A DNA stretch of 7,857 bases from Candidatus Saccharibacteria bacterium CG_4_10_14_0_2_um_filter_52_9 (GTDB lineage: Bacteria; Patescibacteriota; Saccharimonadia; Saccharimonadales; UBA4665), in contig PFOA01000005.1 of assembly GCA_002792275.1 (NCBI GenBank), positions 1 through 7,857 of the forward strand, read 5' to 3'. The notes under the pieces are model-generated. The model searched no databases, was not told where the DNA came from, and saw nothing but the letters and a program-made list of their open reading frames with translations. Each line of letters begins with the position of its first letter. Position 1 is the stretch's first letter. Positions 1-5,585 of this stretch are shown in pieces. The position numbers and the translations under genes were made by a program.

Positions 1-540
1 GCCAACAAATTAACGGCTCTCAAGGCCAAGAGTGTGGCGCTGGATCAGCAATCTGAAAGCCTTACCAAAGCAAAAAAAAGCATTACAACCTATGCCGATT
101 TGCAGAAGGTCACTCAACAAATAGTCCCCGAGGATAAGAGCCAGGCGGCCGCTGTTCGTGAAATCGTCAACATTGCTGCTGCTAATGGTATAAGTCTTGG
201 TTCGATTACTTTTCCAGCCTCAACTCTGGGCAATACGCCAACCGGAACAACTGCCAGTACCGCCAAACCGGCCGCCGCGGCTCCAGCCACGAACAGTAAA
301 ACCGGTGCTCTGTCTCAGCTCCAGCCGGTTAAAGATATATCCGGTGTCTATCAATTAATTATTACTGTGCAGGGCGACAGCAACAAACCCGTGCCATATA
401 ATAAGTTTGTAAACTTTTTGGCCGATCTTGAGCATAATCGACGCACCGCTCAGGTCAGTACCATTAACCTCACGCCAGAGACAACAAACCGAAACTTGGT
501 CACTTTTACCCTAACCATTAACGAGTATATAAAGCCATGA
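1..540 (+). CDS. PilO-like type IV pilus inner-membrane assembly protein, 5'-truncated
   Basis: The frame is open from base 1, so the GTG at 34 is probably internal and the true start lies left of the window; 179 residues are visible. PilO-family proteins are bitopic. With PilN they form the inner-membrane alignment subcomplex that links the pilus motor to the outer parts of the machine. The visible part starts in a Lys/Gln/Ser-rich, probably coiled-coil stretch (about residues 1-45). A Pro/Ala/Thr-rich linker follows (about 75-110), then a C-terminal ferredoxin-like domain. That domain shows the PilO pattern: GVYQLIITVQG, then KFVNFLADLEHNRR, then alternating beta residues ending in a TFTLTINEYIKP-like strand. 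The N-terminal membrane helix is outside the window. The last codon overlaps the next start as ATGA, which implies translational coupling. The family call rests on domain pattern and context and is moderately sure. An unrelated protein of the same shape is possible. Confidence 0.7.
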   Translation, partial: ANKLTALKAKSVALDQQSESLTKAKKSITTYADLQKVTQQIVPEDKSQAAAVREIVNIAAANGISLGSITFPASTLGNTPTGTTASTAKPAAAAPATNSKTGALSQLQPVKDISGVYQLIITVQGDSNKPVPYNKFVNFLADLEHNRRTAQVSTINLTPETTNRNLVTFTLTINEYIKP

Positions 541-842
541 CTAAAAAAGATTTGACCCTGAAAACCAGCTTGGCGCAACTAAGCAAGCTAGTCCTGAAAT
601 TGCGTCGCTATAGCTTGCTGGCCTTTATTGCACTGGTGGTTCTAATTTATGGCTTTCTGCTGTTACGCATCAACAATCTGGGTAGTACGCCGCCCTCGAA
701 CGGCGCCATCATCAACGAGTCCGGCAAAACCAAAGTACCACACATTGATGAATCAGTCGTCCGCCAGCTCAAAGCTTTGCAAGATAACAGTGTCAGCGTT
801 CAGACCCTGTTCGACGAAGCTCGCAGTAACCCTTTCCAGTAA
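537..842 (+). CDS. Small single-pass membrane protein, putative pilus assembly accessory (PilP/GspC-like position)
   Basis: This is a 101-residue protein that I do not recognise as a defined family. A basic cytoplasmic N-terminus (residues 1-25, with KLRRY just before the membrane) leads into one strong hydrophobic helix (about 26-44). A polar Ser/Pro/Asn-rich linker follows, then a predicted helix (about 72-85). The protein ends DEARSNPFQ. PilP and GspC proteins have the same layout of a short cytoplasmic tail, one helix, a linker and an 'R-x-PF'-type segment, and pilP follows pilO in many pilus operons. On that basis a truncated PilP-like role is a guess. The start is ATG 537, which overlaps the PilO stop as ATGA; no Shine-Dalgarno is evident, so coupling is likely. 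The gene ends one base before the stop of a convergent minus-strand gene. Confidence 0.65.
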   Translation: MTKKDLTLKTSLAQLSKLVLKLRRYSLLAFIALVVLIYGFLLLRINNLGSTPPSNGAIINESGKTKVPHIDESVVRQLKALQDNSVSVQTLFDEARSNPFQ

Positions 843-853
843 TCTACGACTGG
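836..853. other. Short inverted repeat spanning the two convergent stop codons
   Basis: CCAGT (836-840) and ACTGG (849-853) are perfect inverted repeats around an 8-base loop that contains both convergent stop codons. The stem is short and has no T-run on either side, so it is a poor intrinsic terminator. It is the only hairpin seen at this junction. Confidence 0.25.
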
Positions 854-1488
854 TTGTAACTGCCGGTTTGCTCTTGGTAGACGGGTGGCACAGCCTGACC
901 CTGGTGTCCGCCCTTCTGCATGAAAGTCTCGCGGGCCTGCAAAATCTGTTGGGCATAAAAATTCGGATTCGGGCAATAAGTAAACACAAAGTTGCCGCGA
1001 TGGCCGGCGGTTTCAGCCTTGAGCAAGCCGTAGTTAAACATATGGGTCAGGATGCCGTTCTGCTCGGCGGTGATGTCTTCCAGGCTGTGTAGTGACAGCT
1101 GGCTGGATTGGCGGTCGAACAGGCTGGATTGGCTGATTTGCGTCAGGCTGTCGCTGGTTACTATCCACCTGTTATTACTGTAGACATAGTTGGCTATCAG
1201 GCCGTAGATCATGCCAATGATGGCACAGACCAAAAACACAGCACCACCGTAACGGCTGGCCTGACTGCTGTTATCACCAGCAAACTGTGGAACGACAACA
1301 AATGCCAACACGGCTACTATGGTCAGCAGAAAAACAATCATGGCGTAGGCAGTAATGATACCGATCGGGTGCCGCTTAATAGAACAGATTACCTGTTCGT
1401 CTGGCTGCATAACCGCCAGGTCGTTGGCAACCCGGGTTTTCGGATCATACTGGGGCTGATTCTGCGGCTGAGTGTCCTGGGGATTCAT
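844..1488 (-). CDS. PH-domain (bPH2/YdbT-like) membrane protein
   Basis: This is a 214-residue protein. It has a Gln/Pro-rich cytoplasmic N-terminus (1-20), a short segment with MQPDEQVICSIKRHP (27-41), two hydrophobic helices (about 44-67 and 82-104), and a soluble C-terminal domain (about 105-188). It ends in a disordered Gln/Gly-rich tail. The soluble part begins NNRWIVTSDSLTQISQSSLF and continues with a LSLHSLEDITAEQNGILTHMFNYG stretch. That is the usual pattern of bacterial PH-like domains (bPH2/YdbS-YdbT): a 'Y/W-x-V-T' strand, then 'i.l..I.di......l...lgyG'. The molecular function of this family is not known; a membrane-associated structural or binding role is inferred. The gene follows ruvB with a 15-base gap that holds its own -10-like box (1496-1501) and no Shine-Dalgarno near the ATG. 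It is the last gene of the minus cluster, and its stop is one base from the convergent pilus gene. Confidence 0.75.
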   Translation of the reverse strand: MNPQDTQPQNQPQYDPKTRVANDLAVMQPDEQVICSIKRHPIGIITAYAMIVFLLTIVAVLAFVVVPQFAGDNSSQASRYGGAVFLVCAIIGMIYGLIANYVYSNNRWIVTSDSLTQISQSSLFDRQSSQLSLHSLEDITAEQNGILTHMFNYGLLKAETAGHRGNFVFTYCPNPNFYAQQILQARETFMQKGGHQGQAVPPVYQEQTGSYNQS

Positions 1489-1495
1489 AACTTTT

Positions 1496-1501
1496 AGTAT
1501 A
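1496..1501 (-). promoter_or_regulatory. Candidate -10 box (TATACT) for a leaderless PH-gene transcript
   Basis: On the minus strand TATACT lies exactly 7 bases before the ATG of the PH gene. A start point about 7 bases after a -10 box would therefore fall on or next to the ATG. It sits inside GTAAGGTATACT, which overlaps the ruvB stop codon and differs by one base from the motif in front of ruvB. No convincing -35 was found. Confidence 0.4.
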
Positions 1502-1503
1502 CC

Positions 1504-2535
1504 TTACAGCAGTGACGACTGGCCGCCGGCTTTCTTAGGTTTTTTGCCCAGATGCTTATAGGTTTTGGGTGTCACCTTGCGGCCGCGCGGGGTGCGCTCC
1601 AGCAGGCCGATTTGCATCAGATACGGCTCGTAAAAATCTTCGATGGTGCCGCGTTCCTCGGACGTCAGAGCGGCCAGAGTTTCCACTCCCACCGGGCCGC
1701 CGTCGTAATTTTCAATAATTGCCGCCAACAACATGCGGTCGGCGGCATCCAGACCCAGTTCATCGATATCCAAGAGTTCGAGAGCCTTGTGGCTTAGCGG
1801 TGCGTCAATGATGCCGTCGCCGTTAACGTCGGCGTAATCCCGAACGCGCTTCAGCAATCGATTGGCGATGCGCGGTGTCAGCCTTGAACGCTTGGCCAGT
1901 TCGGCGGCGGCCGGCTTATCAATCTTTACTTTGAGAATGCCTGCGGCTCGCTCAATAATCTGCTGAACCTCGTCCGGGGTATAAAAATCCAGCCGGTGAA
2001 TCATGCCAAAACGGTCGCGCAGTGGTGCCGCCAGCTGGCCGGTGCGAGTGGTAGCGCCAATGATGGTGAACCTGGGCAGGTCCAGGCGCAGTGAGCGCGC
2101 CGACGGCCCTTTACCAAGCATAATGTCGAGTTTGAAGTCTTCCATGGCGCTATACAGTACCTCTTCTACCGTGCGGTTGAGGCGGTGGATTTCATCAATA
2201 AATAAGATGTCGCCGTTTTGCAGATTGGTCAGCAGACTGGCCAAGTCGCCGGCTCGCTCTATGGCCGGACCACTGGTAATGCGGATCTGGGTGGCCATTT
2301 CGTGAGCGATAACACTGGCCATGGTGGTTTTGCCCAGGCCGGGCGGCCCGTGCAGTAATATGTGATCCAGCGGCTCGCCGCGCTTGGTGGCGGCATCAAT
2401 CGCCAGCTGTAAGTTCTGCTTTAATCGCCCCTGCCCTATATAGTTGGCAAAATCACGCGGTCGGAGCGTAATCTCCAACTCGACTGCCTGAGGTTCATCC
2501 GGCTCGGGCGCGGCATTTACAATCCGGTCAATCAT
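1504..2535 (-). CDS. ruvB: Holliday junction branch-migration ATPase RuvB
   Basis: This 343-residue protein is full length for RuvB, the AAA+ hexameric motor that RuvA loads on Holliday junctions to drive branch migration during recombinational repair. Visible motifs are Walker A GPPGLGKTT (63-71), Walker B with the DEIHR core LFIDEIHRL (111-119), sensor 1 GATTR (160-164), the arginine-finger segment LRDRFG (172-177), and the sensor-2 helix TPRIANRLLKRVRDYA (220-235). The C-terminal winged-helix pattern is TIEDFYEPYLMQIGLLERTPRGR (297-319). The segment before sensor 2 reads SRLTPR where SRGTPR is usual. The tail is Lys-rich and ends GGQSSLL. The start is ATG 2535; a perfect TATAAT lies 7 bases upstream and there is no Shine-Dalgarno. 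It is separated from ruvA by an aldo/keto reductase gene. Confidence 0.98.
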   Translation of the reverse strand: MIDRIVNAAPEPDEPQAVELEITLRPRDFANYIGQGRLKQNLQLAIDAATKRGEPLDHILLHGPPGLGKTTMASVIAHEMATQIRITSGPAIERAGDLASLLTNLQNGDILFIDEIHRLNRTVEEVLYSAMEDFKLDIMLGKGPSARSLRLDLPRFTIIGATTRTGQLAAPLRDRFGMIHRLDFYTPDEVQQIIERAAGILKVKIDKPAAAELAKRSRLTPRIANRLLKRVRDYADVNGDGIIDAPLSHKALELLDIDELGLDAADRMLLAAIIENYDGGPVGVETLAALTSEERGTIEDFYEPYLMQIGLLERTPRGRKVTPKTYKHLGKKPKKAGGQSSLL

Positions 2536-2542
2536 TATCTAC

Positions 2543-2548
2543 ATTATA
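2543..2548 (-). promoter_or_regulatory. Candidate -10 box (TATAAT) for a leaderless ruvB transcript
   Basis: A consensus TATAAT lies on the minus strand exactly 7 bases before the ruvB ATG, in the 27-base gap after the aldo/keto reductase gene. The extended form GTAAGGTATAAT matches the motif before the PH gene in 11 of 12 bases. Its AAGG is 13 bases from the ATG, too far for a normal Shine-Dalgarno site. The -35 position has only a poor match (GTTCCC at 17-base spacing). Confidence 0.5.
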
Positions 2549-2562
2549 CCTTACGGGGAGCT

Positions 2563-3381
2563 TTAGGGAACGTGAACTGGGCTCCAGCAGGTGCGCAGGT
2601 CTTGGTCTTGTGTGGCAAGTTCGGTCAGGTCTGTACTGTCCAGTTCGAAATCGAAGATGTCGATGTTTTCTTTGACACGGCTGGGTGTGACCGACTTTGG
2701 CAAAACTACCAGGTCTTGTTGGATTAACCAGCGCAGCATTACCTGGGCGTAGGTTTTGCCGTGCTTGGCGGCAATTTTGGCCACCACCGCATTGTTCATA
2801 GCCTTGGCGTGGGCCAATGGTGAATAGGCCTCTACCACAATGCCGTTATCCTGACAGTACTTGATTAGCTCCGGCTGTTGAAGAAAAACATGCAGTTCCA
2901 CCTGGTTAACGTCCGGCAGTACCTCGGCATAGTCTTTCATTTCCTCGAGGTGTCGGATGGTGTAATTGCTGACACCGATGGATCGGGCTTGCCCGGCTTT
3001 GTAGGCTTCTTCGACAGTCCGCCAGGTTTTTTTGCGAAGTATGGTAACCGGAAAATGTAGCAACAGCAGATCCACGTAATCCGTTTGGAGATTCTCCAGT
3101 GATTCGGCAAAAGCCCTCTTGGACTTATTCTCGCCAAAGTTCTGAACGGCGATTTTAGTGGTCAAGAATATCTCGTCGCGTTTTAAGCCCGAGGCCTTCC
3201 AGGCCTCGCCCAGAAACTGCTCGTTGTCGTAGGCCTGGGCGCTGTCAAAGTGCCGGTAGCCGGCTTCAATGCCAGCCGTAAACGAAGGATTAAACTCTGT
3301 TTGGTCTTTTACCTGCCACAGGCCAAGACCAATCTGGGGGATTTTGTGCCCGTCGTTCAGCTCCAGGCTGGGTACGCTCAT
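2563..3381 (-). CDS. Aldo/keto reductase (NADPH-dependent, AKR superfamily)
   Basis: This 272-residue protein has the normal length of a short prokaryotic (AKR5-like) aldo/keto reductase, a soluble (beta/alpha)8-barrel enzyme that reduces carbonyls with NADPH. The complete catalytic tetrad is visible: Asp46 and Tyr51 (YRHFDSAQAYDNE), Lys76 (LTTKI) and His109 (LLLLHFP). GVSNY (136-140) and the nucleotide-phosphate-binding segment LPKSVTPSRVKENI (227-240, with Lys229, Ser230 and Arg235) are also present. The N-terminus LNDGHKIPQIGLGLWQV is typical. The substrate cannot be told from sequence; close families act on 2,5-diketo-gluconate, methylglyoxal and other small aldehydes. The ATG overlaps the ruvA stop as ATGA, so it should be translated together with ruvA. 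Its placement between ruvA and ruvB is unusual. Confidence 0.93.
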   Translation of the reverse strand: MSVPSLELNDGHKIPQIGLGLWQVKDQTEFNPSFTAGIEAGYRHFDSAQAYDNEQFLGEAWKASGLKRDEIFLTTKIAVQNFGENKSKRAFAESLENLQTDYVDLLLLHFPVTILRKKTWRTVEEAYKAGQARSIGVSNYTIRHLEEMKDYAEVLPDVNQVELHVFLQQPELIKYCQDNGIVVEAYSPLAHAKAMNNAVVAKIAAKHGKTYAQVMLRWLIQQDLVVLPKSVTPSRVKENIDIFDFELDSTDLTELATQDQDLRTCWSPVHVP

Positions 3382-3965
3382 GTTGTTACGACCTTTAGCG
3401 CCTGCTTGATCCGCTCCTCAGTCGGCAACTTTGGATCAACTTTATGGAGAGCGCTAGCCGCGTCCTGCACCGTATAGCCAAGCGCCACCAAGGCCTCGAC
3501 CGCCTCGTCTTTAAGCGCAGTGTTGTCGCCCTGCAACATGCCGGTCGATTCAAGATCAACACCAACCAGCCCGACTTTGTCTTTCAGTTCCACAACCACA
3601 CGTTCGGCCACCCGTTTACCAACACCATTAGCGCGCTGGATAAACTTAGTGTCACCCGAAGCGATGGCCTGGCGCACATCCCGGCCGGAACCAATACTTA
3701 ACATGTTGAGAGCCATTTTGGGCCCTACTCCACTAACTTCCAATAATTGCTCGAACAGGCTCTTGGTATCACGAGTCAGAAATCCGAATAAATCATAGCC
3801 TTGCTCACGGATATGTTCATAAACATAGACCTTGGCTTCTTCGCTGGAAGCCAATCGGCCGTAGTCCTCGGCGGTAACGTTCAGACCATAGCCAACACCC
3901 TGCACTTCAAGCACTACAACATCTTCTAGCTTCTCGCTCACTACTCCGCTCAGGGTCGCAATCAT
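3378..3965 (-). CDS. ruvA: Holliday junction DNA-binding protein RuvA
   Basis: This 195-residue protein is normal length. RuvA tetramers hold the four-way junction in a square-planar form, load RuvB and guide RuvC. Domain I is the OB fold (about 1-63, MIATLSGVVSEK and VQGVGYGLNV). Domain II carries two helix-hairpin-helix motifs, VSGVGPKMAL (77-86) and ANGVGKRVAERVVVELKDKV (112-131). After an acidic linker, domain III (about 152-195, with EALVALGYTVQDAASAL) is the RuvB-binding module. In the acidic-pin loop, where E. coli RuvA has Glu55-Asp56, this protein reads REQG, so one of the two acids is Gln. It follows ruvC by 7 bases and overlaps the aldo/keto reductase gene by 4. AAGGGG directly abuts the ATG with no spacer, so it is not a normal ribosome binding site. 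Confidence 0.97.
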   Translation of the reverse strand: MIATLSGVVSEKLEDVVVLEVQGVGYGLNVTAEDYGRLASSEEAKVYVYEHIREQGYDLFGFLTRDTKSLFEQLLEVSGVGPKMALNMLSIGSGRDVRQAIASGDTKFIQRANGVGKRVAERVVVELKDKVGLVGVDLESTGMLQGDNTALKDEAVEALVALGYTVQDAASALHKVDPKLPTEERIKQALKVVTT

Positions 3966-3971
3966 CCCCTT

Positions 3972-3977
3972 ATTATC
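3972..3977 (-). promoter_or_regulatory. Weak candidate -10 box (GATAAT) before ruvA
   Basis: On the minus strand GATAAT lies 6 bases before the ruvA ATG and overlaps the ruvC stop codon. The spacing resembles that of the boxes before ruvB and the PH gene, but the hexamer is only 5/6 to consensus, lacks the GTAAGG extension and has no clear -35. It may be chance. Confidence 0.2.
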
Positions 3978-4443
3978 GCATAGTCATGCTGTGGGTGATA
4001 GCCGCCGCCAGGGCGTCGGCGCAGTCGTCGGGTTTTGGAACCTCTTTGAGCTGTAGAATGACACGCACTATTTCCTGGATTTGTTTTTTATCGGCTTTAC
4101 CGTAGCCAGTCACGGCTTGTTTAATCTGCTGCGGTGTATACTCTGAAATCTTCAGCCCGGCCTGCATGCCGCAAAGCAGTACTACGCCGCGGGCTTGCGA
4201 GACAGTCATGGCCGTTGTTACATTCTGCGAAAAGAACAGCTTCTCTACTGACATTTCCGTCGGTTTAGTCGCCATAATAATATCTGTTAATTCGTCAAAG
4301 ATTGTCTGTAAGCGCACAGCGTCGTCTTCTTTAACCGGCGTGCGGATCACTCCGGCATCAACCAATTGCGTCTTGCCCCGCGTAACATCAATCACCCCGA
4401 ACCCGAGGATGCCGGTACCCGGGTCAATTCCCAGGATTCTCAT
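3973..4443 (-). CDS. ruvC: Crossover junction endodeoxyribonuclease RuvC
   Basis: RuvC is the dimeric RNase H-fold resolvase that nicks Holliday junctions symmetrically. The protein is 156 residues, the usual length. It starts MRILGIDPGTG at ATG 4443; the frame stays open upstream to 4635, but that extension is the antisense-frame shadow of the NUDIX gene and would precede the invariant RuvC N-terminus. The catalytic acids are all visible: Asp7 (GIDPGTG), Glu67 (SVEKLFF), and Asp140 and Asp143 (PDDCADALAAAI). The conserved QQIKQAVTGYGKADKKQI segment (105-122) is present. The first 20 bases overlap the end of the NUDIX gene in another frame, so translation is probably coupled. ruvA follows after 7 bases. 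Confidence 0.97.
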   Translation of the reverse strand: MRILGIDPGTGILGFGVIDVTRGKTQLVDAGVIRTPVKEDDAVRLQTIFDELTDIIMATKPTEMSVEKLFFSQNVTTAMTVSQARGVVLLCGMQAGLKISEYTPQQIKQAVTGYGKADKKQIQEIVRVILQLKEVPKPDDCADALAAAITHSMTMR

Positions 4444-4864
4444 AAATTTCTTCTGCTTTTCTAATTGCCGCCGCTTGCCAGTCGGCACGCATTTCGCCGC
4501 TTTGGTCGAGTTCCATAACAGCCCTAAGGTCAAACCAGCCGGCATCAAGTATTTCGTTATGGTCAACTCGAAGCTCTCCGCCGACAACCCTGGCCCAAAA
4601 AGTATGAAACCTGTAGCCGGGTCGAGTTTGGTCATCCACTAACAGTGGCTCATCATCAAGCAGTTCAAACTCGTAGCCAGTTTCTTCATTGCCTTCTCGC
4701 AATGCGGCTTGCGTGGGCAATTCTGGCTTACCTTCAATCTCATCAATGTGACCGGCAGGAAGATTCCATTTGCCATAGGCTTCCGGGATTTTCTCTTGCA
4801 CCAATAGATATTCGCCCTGTTCGTTGCGAGCGACCACACCGGCGATTTCAATAAATTCAGACAT
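4424..4864 (-). CDS. NUDIX hydrolase
   Basis: This 146-residue NUDIX-fold protein hydrolyses a nucleoside-diphosphate-linked substrate that cannot be named from sequence. The N-terminal beta strands (IEIAGVVARNEQGEYLLVQE) and KWNLPAGHID lead into the NUDIX box: Gly38-x5-Glu44, then Arg56-Glu57-Gly58-Asn59-Glu60-Glu61-Thr62-Gly63-Tyr64. The metal-binding core REGNEETG is intact. The spacing between Glu44 and Arg56 is 11 residues instead of the usual 7, a four-residue insertion (around GKPE). ATG 4864 is chosen over ATG 4888 for two reasons: it has a GAGGA Shine-Dalgarno 8 bases upstream, and it gives a shorter overlap with yebC (8 bases). In E. coli another NUDIX gene, nudB, sits next to yebC and ruvC, but orthology with nudB is not shown here. 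Its 3' end overlaps ruvC by 20 bases. Confidence 0.92.
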   Translation of the reverse strand: MSEFIEIAGVVARNEQGEYLLVQEKIPEAYGKWNLPAGHIDEIEGKPELPTQAALREGNEETGYEFELLDDEPLLVDDQTRPGYRFHTFWARVVGGELRVDHNEILDAGWFDLRAVMELDQSGEMRADWQAAAIRKAEEIYENPGN

Positions 4865-5585
4865 TGAGGAGTTCCTCGGGGATGTCAAAGTTGACGTGGG
4901 TGTTGGCGACGTCGTCGGAGGCTTCCAGGGCGTCCATCATGCGCATAATTTTGCCGGCCGTGCTGACATCGGTAACTTCGACCGTGTTGTTGGGGACATA
5001 GGTTAGTTCGGCTTCGGCAACTTCTAACCCGACAGCGTTCAGTGCGTCGCGGACTTTGGCCAGTTCTTTGGGATCGGTATAGATAATTGATTCGCCGGAC
5101 TCTTCCTGGACGTCTTCGGCACCGGCCTCCAGGGCTTGCAGGAGCACGTCGTCGCCGACGGCCTTAACGCGGATCATGCCTTTGTGGTCGAACTGAAAGG
5201 CCACGGCGCCCTTCTCGGCGATACTGCCGCCGTGTTTGGAAAAAGCCAGCTTAACTTCGGGATAAGTACGGTTGGTATTATCGGTGGCACACTCTACCAG
5301 CACGGCCACACCGCCCAGGCCGTAGCCTTCGTACATTACTTCTTGCAGTTGAGCACTGTCTTTGTCTTTGACGCGGTCGATAGAGCGCTGAATGTTGGCC
5401 AGCGGCATGTTTGCGGCCTTGGCTCGATCAATTGCCAAGCGCAAAGAAAAGTTGGTGTCCGGATCGGCTCCGCCGCGAGCGGCAATGGCAATGGCGTTGC
5501 CCAGCTTAGTAAACACCGCGCCGCGAGCGGCGTCTTTGGCACCCTTTTGCCGCTTAATCGTTGACCATTTGCTGTGACCGCTCAT
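4857..5585 (-). CDS. yebC: YebC/PmpR/TACO1-family protein
   Basis: This 242-residue protein has the family's usual length. It starts with the signature MSGHSKWSTIKRQKGAKDAARG (1-22). The three-domain pattern follows: an N-terminal helical bundle (to about 72, ending NMPLANIQRSIDR), then VMYEGYGLGGVAVLVECATDNTNRT (83-107), HGGSIAEKGAVAFQF (118-132), and a C-terminal acidic ferredoxin-like part with LTYVPNNTVEV (194-204). The family was long annotated as transcriptional regulators. Mitochondrial TACO1 and later bacterial work point to a role in translation, notably on proline-rich stretches. The ATG overlaps the comEC stop as ATGA, so expression should follow comEC. The link to ruvC is conserved across distant bacteria (E. 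coli yebC-ruvC); here one NUDIX gene lies between them. Confidence 0.96.
   Translation of the reverse strand: MSGHSKWSTIKRQKGAKDAARGAVFTKLGNAIAIAARGGADPDTNFSLRLAIDRAKAANMPLANIQRSIDRVKDKDSAQLQEVMYEGYGLGGVAVLVECATDNTNRTYPEVKLAFSKHGGSIAEKGAVAFQFDHKGMIRVKAVGDDVLLQALEAGAEDVQEESGESIIYTDPKELAKVRDALNAVGLEVAEAELTYVPNNTVEVTDVSTAGKIMRMMDALEASDDVANTHVNFDIPEELLNV
4873..4877 (-). promoter_or_regulatory. Shine-Dalgarno site (GAGGA) that fixes the NUDIX start
   Basis: On the minus strand GAGGA lies 8 bases before ATG 4864, inside the last codons of yebC. It is the clearest Shine-Dalgarno in the minus cluster. It forms part of the small palindrome GAGGAACTCCTC (4866-4877), which could fold into a 4-bp hairpin that partly masks the site until ribosomes finishing yebC open it. 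Confidence 0.6.

Noticed and set aside
71..80. Run of eight A in the PilO-like gene as a frameshift site
   Set aside because: The frame continues correctly on both sides, and no alternative product of note results.
649..1497. Plus-strand frames at 649-1092 and 1108-1497
   Set aside because: They run antisense to the PH gene or across the end of the small pilus gene, and give no recognisable protein pattern.
4444..4635. 64-residue N-terminal extension of the RuvC frame
   Set aside because: It precedes the invariant RuvC start MRILGIDPGTG, lies entirely inside the NUDIX gene on the same strand in another frame, and its composition is shadow-like.
4865..4888. Earlier ATG (4888) for the NUDIX gene
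   Set aside because: It would extend the yebC overlap to 32 bases and adds eight residues not needed for the fold, while ATG 4864 has a well-placed GAGGA.
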